NCBI GenBank assembly: GCA_015680685.1
Contig: MNCI01000271.1
Location: forward strand, 93,626-157,625
Reading direction: 5' to 3'
DNA: 64,000 nt
Source: Gnetum montanum
Lineage: Eukaryota > Streptophyta > Gnetopsida > Gnetales > Gnetaceae
Numbering within the stretch: position 1 is the first letter of the stretch; each line of letters begins with the position of its first letter. This document shows positions 12,078 through 24,000 of this stretch, piece after piece. The translations under genes were made by a program, and so were the position numbers. The notes below the pieces were generated by a model. It was given only the letters and a program-made list of their open reading frames with translations. It made no database searches and was not told where the DNA came from.

Positions 12078-15000
12078 NAAAAAACACTATCCATATACAT
12101 CATTATAACAAAGTAGACTCACAAATATTGTCATAAACTTTAGGATGAAAGTCCAAGAAAGTTGGGTTGTTGTACATTATGTTGTTGTATCGGTGTGTCT
12201 TTCACCATAGGTTTGTTTTGTTCTAAAGTTCTGACCTTTTTTCATACTACGAGTTTGTTTATATCAAGCAACTCAATGTATCATGTTCTTGTGGACCTCA
12301 AATTTTAACACATTCTATGTAGGTTTATATATTTTCTTTTAATTTATTTTTATCTTTATTCTTGGTTTGAGAAGTAAATAGAATGCTACAATATGATTTG
12401 AATGCTGCCCCCAAACTAAAGGCAGAAGGCTATGGCTCTATGCTTATGTTGTCACTTTGTTAGTTGTTGAAGTTATATGTGAATTTGCTGGGTGGGGCTT
12501 TCAGTAGTATTCTGTGTAAACAAAAAAAGGTGCAAAAAAGGAAAAAAATGAATAAGAAGATGGTAAAACACATGTAATGATGGAATAAATCACTATAAGG
12601 CTTGTTTGAAGATAATTATTGATGCAACCATAAGCATGCCAATGGTAGAATTCAACAATTATCATTATGTCCCCTAAAATCATAATTATAAATTACTTTC
12701 ACCACAATTATATGTTATTTGTAACACCTTTGTCAAGAGGCACCAAGGAAGTATAATTTTATATTCTTTATAAGGGTTATACTAAAAATGCATCAAGGTT
12801 GAGAAACTTGGGAGAATCATAACTTTAATTATGACCATATCTCCCTTTGAACATATATAATTATTTTGAGTGCATCAAGAAAAGTTCAAAATGGGATCTA
12901 CTAAAGTGTTGGATGAAGAGGTTTAGCCTTGGTATTTGGAGGCAGCAAAACTTGTTACAACCTTTTAAACTATTTTATGAGGTATTTATTAAACATTACA
13001 TGTGGATATAGAAGTGACAATCCAAAGCTAGAAGGTTTTGCATTGCAAATAGTTCTACTATTTAGGATCAATGCTCCAATCAAATGGTGAAATTGATAAA
13101 GGTATAAGAAATAGGATTGAAGCGAGATGGTCAAAATAGAGACAAGCTAGTGGTGTTCTATGTGATAAAAGAATCTTAATAAAATTAAAGGGAAAATTTT
13201 ACAGGACAATAATTAGGCATACTATTATATATGGGGTTGAATGTTGGGCAATACAAAAGAGGCATGAATAATAGATTAGTGTGGTAGAAATGCAAATGCT
13301 TGGATGAATGTGGAATGTTACCAGCAGAGATAGATTACACAATACAAACATTAGATGAAGACATGGACTAGCTTCTATTTTAGATAAGTTATAGGAATGA
13401 TGTTTGAGATGCTTTGGGCATGTGCAAAAAAGATTAGGTAAGAAGCCTATGGAAAGGGGTTGTTCCAATATTGCCACTGAAAGGAGAACCAAATAAGACA
13501 TGGGAAAAAATAATTGAAGATGATTTAAAGAAATTTCAAATAAACAAAGATTGAGCTCTTCATAGATTTGAATGGTAGAAATGAACTCATGTAGTTGATC
13601 CTATTTTGTTGGGACAAGGTTAAGATAATTATGATTAATTAAATATTACCTTTCAAAATAAGGTTAGGAGTTAAGGGTAAAGGTTTGAAAAATTGGAAAG
13701 GGAGGCAATTAAATCCATCCGATGTTATAAATCTTTTAATAACTATTGTTAATGTTTTGCAACGTCATGCTTATTTGCTTTTTACCCTTAGTTGCATTTC
13801 AAGTATTTCCGAGTTAAATTTTTATCACCATGGTTGCCTTTATCCCAACAGCATGGGTTAACTTGTCAAGGTAGGTGGTTGATTTTACAATGATTTTAAT
13901 AGCTTTTGTCTACCTGAAAACCTTGAGTATATATTTTTACTGTAACCCTAGGTGGTATGTAATCATTCCCAAGGTGTGTGTTATGTAAATTTTACAAGGA
14001 TGCTGAAAATTAGGGTTGTTTGCTGACCTTCTTGCCAATTCATCTGACTTAACATCTTTTTGTAATTATTTTTTCTACTAACACACTTCATTTGTTGACT
14101 TTTTAATCATTGTTTACCATCACTTGGAGGTTCAATGTTTATCCTACAAAGTGGAGTTCTAGGAGGGCTGTTAGATGAGTGAAAGCCTAATCTCTTTTTG
14201 AGTAGCTATGCCTAGGCTTGAACCTGTGCCTTACGAAAAATGAGCACCTTACCATCATTCCAAATAATGGTCCCTTTTAATCGTTACTTATAATACAAAC
14301 TGAAAAAAATAAAAATAAAAATGCTGTCTACCTAACCTGTAATTACAAAATTTGGTTTTATGACCAAGGGAAATATCTCATATCCACTACAGGATATTTC
14401 CGTTTGTCATGAAACCAAATTCTATAGACGTCCTTTTTTTTTTGTTAAAAATCCTGGTAAGTTTTTCATGGCCATGAAAAAATTCAGTTTCTGTTAGCTT
14501 CATGAGTTGGTGATTTGTAAAAGACATGTTAGAGAAGGCGTTTTTGGATTATTCCAAGTATTGTTTATCATGTTATCTTCTCCAAGTTTTTTCAAGCATT
14601 ATATCTAGTAATTATTTCTTTAACTTATGTATTTGCTGTGATCCCCAGGCATTTTGCTATGTGCAAAGTCAAAAATTGCTAAAGTGAAGCTAGCATTTGA
14701 TTTTGCTGAGGGAGCCCATTGTATTAGCAACAAGAGGTCATTGACAACACAATTCTCATCTATGACTGTTCCTAGTTTCCTTTTTTAAAGAATGTATTTG
14801 GTTTTATATGTTCAAACAATATATTAATTTTTGTTGGGTGGGAAGCTGAAACCGTGTTTACTACATAAATATCACCATTTACCCATTTTGCATTTTTAGA
14901 GTCACCATATAATATGCACTAGATAAGAGTTGTTCGGCAGCCATAGGCACTTCAAATCTGTAGTCATATCCATAGATCATATAAATATTTTTAAATCTGA

Positions 15001-18000
15001 ACTAAAACTGAAATCATCGTTTGACGGTTAAGACCAATAAAAGAATTCAGAGATTGATTGGGTATGGCATTGTTCATTTCATTTAATCTGACACTGTCTA
15101 AATGTAGTGGTCCAAGGCTATCTTGGAAAAATGCATTCTTTTATCAGTAGCTATTTCTATTGGTTTTGATGAAATTCTAGCAGAACATTTAAGAAAGATA
15201 TGGTTTTCATCCTCAATATTGTTATTAGGGAAGACTCTTCGTATTTCTTTTTTATGTGGAATTTCCATTCATTAACATCTTTTTTTTCTTCAATGATGTG
15301 AACTCTTTCATGCCTTATCCTTTGATGCGGTGACATTTTAGTATCTAACTAATCTGCATTTGTTTTAACATCTCTGCCTATTTCTGAATAAAATGTCATA
15401 AGATGTCAACCCACATTACTCCATTTTTGTTTTACTTTTCACCATCAATTGTATGTAAGTTTGAATCTTTAGGCTTTATTTTTTTTAATTTCCCTTGAAA
15501 ATGCTAGAGGTTCTTCTTTAAAAAATTTATTTATTGCAAACTTCTATTTTTTTTCCAACATTGAATGAGCTTACTGGTTGAATTCCCAGTTCGATGCACA
15601 ACTTGTGATCTCATAATTAGAGGTACTTCAACGATAAGCTTTGAGCCTCATAACTTTTAGTTTTTTTTGGATATATGTGATAAGTTGACAAATAGATTTA
15701 GCCTATAAAAGTACTGTATATGTTCCTAATAAGAGAAGTTAATATTGAGTTAAAAATTTCATCTTGAATTTAATAGTTAAAAATTCATTTATTGAGTTCA
15801 AAATCTCATTTTAATTTATTAGATAACAATTCATTGTTCATTAATTGGCTTTATAAAAGTATCAAATTTTTGTTATAATCAGATCTGAAAACACACTACA
15901 AATGCTCTAGAGAAATTATTAGAACCCTACAAATCTGAATAAATCATTAAAGGCAAAGTATTGCGCTGTAGCAGGTCAAGAAATACTATAAAACACTCTC
16001 AAAACGTTCTAAACTCTAGCAAACATTTGCTGTGATAACAAAATGAAAGTAGAATGAAAACAGTAAAAATAGCACAAGAACACAGAGAGTTATGTGGTTC
16101 GGGCCCTTTTTACCCTACTTCCACAACAATGTTGATTTGCCTTCTATTCTTCTCAAATCTTCAGGACACAAGCCGTCCTTGTAACTTTTCCAAACACCCA
16201 ATCTGTTATTCCAACAGATCTNNNNNNNNNNNNNNNNNNNNNNNNNNNNNNNNNNNNNNNNNNNNNNNNNNNNNNNNNNNNNNNNNNNNNNNNNNNNNNN
16301 NNNNNNNNNNNNNNNNNNNNNNNNNNNNNNNNNNNNNNNNNNNNNNNNNNNNNNNNNNNNNNNNNNNNNNNNNNNNNNNNNNNNNNNNNNNNNNNNNNNN
16401 NNNNNNNNNNNNNNNNNNNNNNNNNNNNNNNNNNNNNNNNNNNNNNNNNNNNNNNNNNNNNNNNNNNNNNNNNNNNNNNNNNNNNNNNNNNNNNNNNNNN
16501 NNNNNNNNNNNNNNNNNNNNNNNNNNNNNNNNNNNNNNNNNNNNNNNNNNNNNNNNNNNNNNNNNNNNNNNNNNNNNNNNNNNNNNNNNNNNNNNNNNNN
16601 NNNNNNNNNNNNNNNNNNNNNNNNNNNNNNNNNNNNNNNNNNNNNNNNNNNNNNNNNNNNNNNNNNNNNNNNNNNNNNNNNNNNNNNNNNNNNNNNNNNN
16701 NNNNNNNNNNNNNNNNNNNNNNNNNNNNNNNNNNNNNNNNNNNNNNNNNNNNNNNNNNNNNNNNNNNNNNNNNNNNNNNNNNNNNNNNNNNNNNNNNNNN
16801 NNNNNNNNNNNNNNNNNNNNNNNNNNNNNNNNNNNNNNNNNNNNNNNNNNNNNNNNNNNNNNNNNNNNNNNNNNNNNNNNNNNNNNNNNNNNNNNNNNNN
16901 NNNNNNNNNNNNNNNNNNNNNNNNNNNGGTGTACTTACAGGTTTTGCATCCTCCATGTTGAAACGCTTTAGAACCTTTCCAATGTAATCTTCTTGACTCA
17001 ACCACAAGTTCTTCCTTTTTCTGTTCCTGTAAATATTCATACCAAGAATTTTCTTTTCCTGTCCCAAATCCTTCATAGCAAATTCTTTGCCCATTTCCAA
17101 TTTTAAACGTTTTATCTCTGCTATATCATTTCCAGCAATTAGCATATCATCAACATACAACAACAACACTGTAAATTTACCTGAAACATCTCCAGAAAAA
17201 TACACACAGTGGTCTAGGTTGTTTTTCTGATAAGATAGCTTCTTCATGAAAGTATCAAACCTTTTATACCACTGCCTTGGGGCTTGTTTCAAACCATATA
17301 AACTCTTTTTCAGTTTACAAACCAGACCTGAACCTTGCTGGTCTTCATACCCTTCTGGCTGTTTTATGTAAATTTCCTCCTCCAAATCTCCATGGAGGAA
17401 TGCTATTGTTATATCAAGTTGTTCCAACTCAAAGTCCATGCAGGCCACCAATGATAGCACTAAATGTATAGAAGAGTGTTTTACTACTGGAGAAAAAAAT
17501 TCTTGAAAGTCAATACCTGGTTTCTGTGCATAGCCTTTCACCACCAACCTAGCCTTGAAATGTTTTTCCCCATTTGCTTCTGATTTAATTCTGTATAGCC
17601 ACCTGCACTCCAAGGGCTTTGTCCCATTTGGCAATTGAACTAGCTCCCGGGTTTTGTTCTGTTGGAGTGATTCCCATTCATCATTCATGGCTGCCTTCCA
17701 CTTTGTGGCATCAACATATATCATGGCTTCCTTTATTGTTTCTGGTTCACCACTATCGCTGTAAAGTACATAATTCAATGAGGGAGACTACCTGTTAAGA
17801 TGTCTGGTAGTTCTGGTTGACCTTTTAACCCAATGAGACACATCTATAGCTTGTTGTTCATCATCTTCTACCTCATTTTCTTGTTGTCCTACATTTTCTC
17901 CTTGCTGTCCTAAGTTCTCAGCTTGCTGCCATGTACTTTCAGCATGTTGTCTAAAGTTTCCAGATCTGAAAAATCCATGAATTTCATCATTTTCAATTTC

Positions 18001-21000
18001 TTTAGTCACCCTAAAAGGAGTTCTTATGCTTTCTGAGCCATTTCTGTCATTGTCTTTCTTTTGCAGCTCACTAAACATCACATTTTCTTTGAATTTAACG
18101 TCCCTTGATCTCACTACATGTTTCAATTCAGGATCCCAAAGTCTGAATCCTAACTCATCTTCTCCATATCTAACAAATATGCAACTTTTAGCCCTATCCT
18201 CTAACTTAGTTCTGTTTTCCTTTAGAATATGCATAAATGCCACACATCCAAAAACTCTTAAATGACTGTATGAAACGTTTTTACCTTTCCAAACAACTTC
18301 TGGAATAGCATTATCAATTGAAGAATGTGGAGACCTGTTCACCAAATATGCAGCAGTCATAACTGCCTCTCCCCAAAATGTCTTAGGTAGGCCTGCACCT
18401 AGCACAATCCAGCAATGTTCTGTTGCATCTTTCAGCAACTCCATTTTCTTGTGGTATACTAGGAGGGGTACGAATGTGCCTAATTCCTTTGATGTTGCAA
18501 AAATCAGCAAATACTTTAGAAGTGTACTCCCCACCATTATCAGTTTGCAAATATTTTATTTTCAGACCTGTTTCATTTTCTACTTTTGCAACAAATGTTT
18601 TGAAAGCTGAAAACACTTCATTTTTTGATTTCAGCATATAAACCCAAACCTTCCTTGTACAATCATCTATGAAAGTCACAAAATAAATAGATCCACCAAG
18701 AGAAATGGGAACAAACATCAGAATAAACCAATTCGAACTTATTTTTCTTTCTGCTGTCCAAATCCCTACGAAAGTTTACTCTCTTAGATTTTCCAACTAA
18801 ACAGTCTTTGCAATCAGTTTGAGCATAAGAAAATACAGGAATGAGAGTCTAATTTGGAAGTACCTTTAAGCTTGACCAGCCAATGTGTCCAAGATGTCTA
18901 TGTCACACTTCAGAATTTTCTGTATTAGAAACTGTTGCAATGGAGTTGCATGAATTTGCCATTAATGTATATAAGCTGCCCTCCTTCTTTCCTTTCAGAA
19001 TGGTCATGATTCCCTTGGAAATCCTCCAATGTCCACCTCTACTACTAAAATTCAGACCTGAATCATCCACCTGTGGAACTGAAATCAACTTCTTTGTAAC
19101 TTCAGGAACATGTCTAACTTTATCTATTGTCACCTTTGGCATCCTTGCTTGTTGCAGACTTGTACTTCCAATTCCAAGAACTTTTAAAGCTTTTCCATTA
19201 GCAGCATATACAAAACTAGATTCAACTTTATGATAAGATGCAAAACAAGACTTATCTGGACAAATATGAAAGGAGGCACCTGAGTCAATCAACCAGATGT
19301 CACTGCTACATCCATCTACCACCATTGTACATTGTTCTTGAATCAGAAAACTAACATTTTCATCAGCTACATGTACCTCTGATGTTCCTTCTTCTGACTT
19401 CTTCTCCTTTCCTTTATTTTTCTGTGCTTTCCATGCAAAGCAATCCTTCTTCAAATGACCTTTCTTCTTGCAGTACCAGCACTCTTGAGTTTGAGTTCTG
19501 CCATGTGATACTCCTTTGTCCGTGCTTCTCCCCCTACTTGGGAAACGTCTCCTACTTCTACCTCTTTCCTCTGCTACATGAACATTTCCAGATTTAGAAG
19601 ACTCATCTACTCTTCCTTCTGAATCCTGAAGGGTAGACACAACCTGTTCAAATGTCATAGATGAAACACTCATAGAAGTAGTAATAGATGTCACAATTGC
19701 AGACCAGGAATCAAGTAAGGAGTCTAACAAAGCATAGGATTTAACTAAATTTGAAATAACAATTTTATATTCCTCCAACTTATTCAGATTTGCCATCATC
19801 TCATCCAAATGATTTTGAAAAGACACATTAGATCTCTTCTTGCATCTAAAAACTTTCTGATAAATGTGAAAGGTATTCAAACCTGATACTTTGTCAAACC
19901 TATTCTTCAGCGTTTGCCACAGATCATGCGGATCCATATCAGGTTTGATTGAGGCCAAAATCCCATTGCTTAGGGTTGGATGAATGAAAGATAATGCTGG
20001 TTGAGAAGGTTCTAGGGCCTCTTGGCACTCCTTTTGTGCTAAAAAAGCCCTCATCAAAATGCTCTAAACGTTCCAGTTCCTTCCTATCAATCTTTCCGTT
20101 GTTTGTAGCCTCTCCATCTCTTTAAATCTAGCTCCGATACTAGTTGTTATAATCAGATCTGAAAACAATTAGATTTGAAAACACACTACAAATGCTCTAG
20201 AGAAATAATTAGAACCCTACAGATCTGAATAAATCATTAGAGGCAAAATATTGCGCTGTAGTAGGTCAAGAAACACTATAAAACACTCTCAAAACGTGCT
20301 AAACTCTAGCAAACATTTGCTGTGGTAACAAAATGAAAGCAGAATGAAAATAGTAAAAATAGCACAAGAACACATAGAGTTATGTGGTTCGGGCCCTTTT
20401 TACCCTACTTCCACAACAATGCTGATCTGCCTTCTATTCTTCTCAAATCTTCAGGACACAAGCCGTCCTTGTAACTTTTCCAAACACCTAATCTATTATT
20501 CCAACAGATCTCAGATCAACACCAACAAGACTCACGTCTCCAAGGTAAAACCTTGATACAATGCTTTCACTTCAAAGCACACCCTAAAGGCTACCCCAAG
20601 CTTTCTATTTATGAAGAAACATGAGGACCAAACCCCAATCCTAATACATGTGGAATAAAACACCAAGCCTCCTATTTATGAGGAAACATGAGGACCAAAC
20701 CCCAATCCTAATACATGTGGGATAAAACACATCCCCACATCAAATGCAACATAAAAAGAAATACAACAATTAATGTATTTGTCTTCATTTTTCCAACAAT
20801 TTTGTCTCCTAAGTTTTCACCGTGGCATGCCTTTCTTTTTCCAATTGTTTTTAGAGAGCATATAAAACTTTTCAAAAGCTTGCAACTTTTTGTGCTACAC
20901 TATGAGTCTTTACTACATTTTAAACCTAAATTTTTGCAGGAGCACAATATGTTAATGTTATTGTCTCATATCCAAATGTTTACAACTTAAACATCAAGTT

Positions 21001-24000
21001 AGCTTGTAGCTTGACCCCATTACAAGCATCATGCTGATTTGAATTAAAAATTAAGGTTACTGAAAAATCTATTTGTAAAGTAATTACGCCATAATGAAAT
21101 TGAAACTGAATTTTTACTTACATTGTCTTTTTTTTGGGGAGAAAAGTTGGCCAGATAAATAAATTAAGAATAAAAGAAAATATATACAATCAGGACCTAG
21201 ATCCAAAAACAGGGGAGACACACCCCCTGGGGACTTAATTCTGGAACCCACCATTATGCCTGGGGAACACCCTTAGGCCACAAAAAGCAGAAACCATTAG
21301 AGCAAAATGGGTCCCTGAAAATTGGCCTTTTGCAGCATACCGCATTTGACTAGGAAGCATCCGAGAAACATGAAAACAGATCAGCAGAAAAAACAAAAGA
21401 ACAAAGACATACCAGGACAGTATCAAACAAAACCAACAATTCACCTTAGAAAACCAACCACCATGAACCCAACAGACACCCAGTCAAGAATTTCTATTTG
21501 GTGTTTAGAAGCCATGAATGTAGTAGCCTGCTAGAACCAAATAAATTCCTTTTCCTTCCACTGCCCTTCCTTTGCAGGCTGATTTTTTGTTTTATCCCAA
21601 TGGAACCTAGTAGCAACTGAGCGAATGTAGCATCTCAACGTGTCCCATGACACATTTTTGTTGATGTCCATAATTATATAGGGGTAGCATCCCTCTAGTA
21701 GCCAACGTTTGGCTTCAAACTTGTGAGCTTGATCGAGTCACTTACTCATCTACTGCTCTTCGAAAAAAGTCCTGGCTCTTTGTGCTTTAGATTCTTCCTT
21801 TACATATTTTTGATCCACCTCCTTTTGGAGGATTTTTGCCTAAGCTCTTTCTTCCTTTCCTGCCAGATACTAGCCTCTTGATGCTTGTGTTGTCTTCATA
21901 CCTCCTCGGCCTCCTCACGAAGTTGGCAGCACTTGACCTGGGCCCTTGCTTGAACATCTAGTGCATGTTGGAAGATAACCGCCTTCCATCAAATCCTTTC
22001 CTTCTCATGAACCCTAGCCTTAGTTTCCGCCATTGCCTATTGGAGCCTATCTTCCAGATCATCAGGCCCCTTCCTTCTCTCATCCTAAGCATCCATTGAA
22101 ACCCCAACTTCAAGAACTATTTGATCAGCAAAAGAACAATAGCGCATCATGGATGTCAGATAATTTGATAGTTGATGTCTAGTACCGACGCAAGTCTTTC
22201 CTGACGGACCAGTTGGTAAACTGCCCCAACTTCCCCTTGCGGTTGCGTTGAGGACGAGTCTTGAGAAACCCCCATAGTTGAGGTTGAGGAAGACAAGGCA
22301 CCCTCATGCACACCCCTCCTACAGTAAACATGGGTAAAAGGGACAAGTCAAACAAGAGGTTCCACAAGCTACGCAGCCCACCATAGGGCTAGAATAAGCC
22401 CCAAGGGCCTCCCCTTACGTTCATGGCGCAAAGATGCTAGAAAGAACATTGGGAGATTTACTGGTTGTGCATCCCTCATGTAATGCAGGAAGGCAAAGTG
22501 AGCCTCTTGTAACTTCCATGTGTTGTCGGATTGCACGAAGTAACGATCAACCAACTCAGCCGCCTTTTGTTAGAGTGGAGGTAGAGCAGACCGTGGAACT
22601 TGCCCATTGGTAGTCTTAGGGACAGGCTCGACAAATCTTAGATCTATTGGACAAAGTAGTTTAAGAATTCCTTTTATGGAATTTTTTTAACCTCCCAACT
22701 CAGTGCTGCCCTTTTGGAATTGAACCTATGACATGTGGTTTCCATGTCAAGGTTCTTACAATTCCATTCTCATTCTTTACAATTCCATGAGAGGATCTTT
22801 ATGGTCTACTACGAGCCCTCTATGGTAGATCTCATTTAGGGTTCTTTGGCTACTTAATTTAATATTTTTCTAGATATGTCTTTGGTGTGTCATAATGGTT
22901 GTTGGATGTCCAACCTTGTGCTTGATCTCCACCTCATGGCTTGCCCCAAACAACGGGTAGTTTTTAGAATTTGACACTTGACATTTGGTGAGACACCTCC
23001 TGGGCCACTGTGAGGGGACAACAAACCCTTGCATAGTGGTCATCCATGGTCCCAAAGGAGGAAGCTCTTGCTTGATGAAATCTCTGGGCCTCCCTAAACC
23101 CCCTTCAGTAGCAGCAATGTCCTCATCCTTTATGACCTCATCCATGGGTGTTGTAATTGCCCTGTTAGGTCCAACTTTAAAAGCAAGTTCAACATCAACC
23201 ACAAGCTCTTGCTCTGATTCTACATTTGTCTTTGCCATTTCCTAAAAACGATTCTTTTGCATTAGTTTTGACTTGTCATCCATGGTTGTCCTAGGAGTGT
23301 TCCTGTTTTGACTTTTGAAAAGCTGAGGTCACTAGCCTTGAACCCTCTGGTTGACTTGGAGAGCTACCCCCTCTTTGGGGATGACCTTTAGGTTGAAGAG
23401 GTTATTCTCTCTATTGCTTTAGTATCTTGCAGTCCTTGGTTTGTTGATTCTATTTTCTTTTGAAGAATGATTGTGAATAAAGATGTCTATTCTTATGTTT
23501 CTTTTTTTGAGAAAAGCTCAAGAATATATTATAGCCAAAAAATAGTTACAAACATCAGGAAAGGGGGGAGGAACACCCCCAGAAACAACAACTAGGGGAG
23601 AAGAACACCCGAGAAGGGGTTGGAGCTTCCCAAAAATAATATCCCAAAATAGCTATGTACATTTTCAAGAAATAACAAAAGAGACAAAATGGACCAATCT
23701 TAGGGCCCCAATATACCAGACTTGGCAAAACCTCTTTTGAATCCACTTCCTAAAAACCCCACAAACCAAACTAGACACTCCTACTTAAATCTAGTAAAGG
23801 TTGCCATCAAATAGGATGAGGGAGTTGGTGCAAGGGTAGTGTGGCCTTTCTTGCATGTGGGCTAAGTCTAGAATATCCCTATGGTGCTCGAACACAACAA
23901 AAGCAACAACCTTCTAGAATTCCTTATACTATTCTTCCCTTTGCACCTGCACCTCTACATCTAGGTCTCTAGCCTTGTTTGGGTGGAGCTTGCTAGATGT

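Larger units (their letters stand above)
15871..20798 (-). mobile_element. Copia LTR retrotransposon 1, complete, minus strand (Tork/TNT1-like)
   Basis: Both LTRs begin TGTTATAATC and the intact one ends CCAACA. They are bounded by a perfect 5-base target duplication ATTTT (15866-15870 and 20799-20803). The order on the minus strand is LTR, primer-binding site, gag with CCHC knuckle, protease, integrase, RT, then an assembly gap hiding RNase H and the inner part of the 3' LTR. The integrase-before-RT order makes it Copia. Over the visible 350 bases I count about 15 substitutions plus one 17-base indel between LTRs, so the insertion is not recent. The coding region is broken by stops and frameshifts. 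Confidence 0.95.
21128..23260 (-). mobile_element. LINE copy A3, minus strand, lacking the ORF2 core
   Basis: The 3' end is a T-run (21128-21135) on the plus strand, i.e. a poly(A) tail. Going 5' on the minus strand come the 3' UTR, the ORF2-trailing module (about 21570-22635), a SINE, a few codons of the ORF2 start (ILSWNCK near 22800) and the ORF1 C-terminus. The endonuclease and RT are absent. The 5' limit near 23260 is uncertain. Confidence 0.7.

Noticed and set aside
15570-15620. GGTTGAATTCCCAGTTCGATGC as a tRNA gene
   Set aside because: The T-arm-like motif is not accompanied by acceptor or anticodon stems.
16054-17005. Long open frames on both strands across the N gap
   Set aside because: The N run has no stops by construction; only the minus-strand RT part outside the gap is real.
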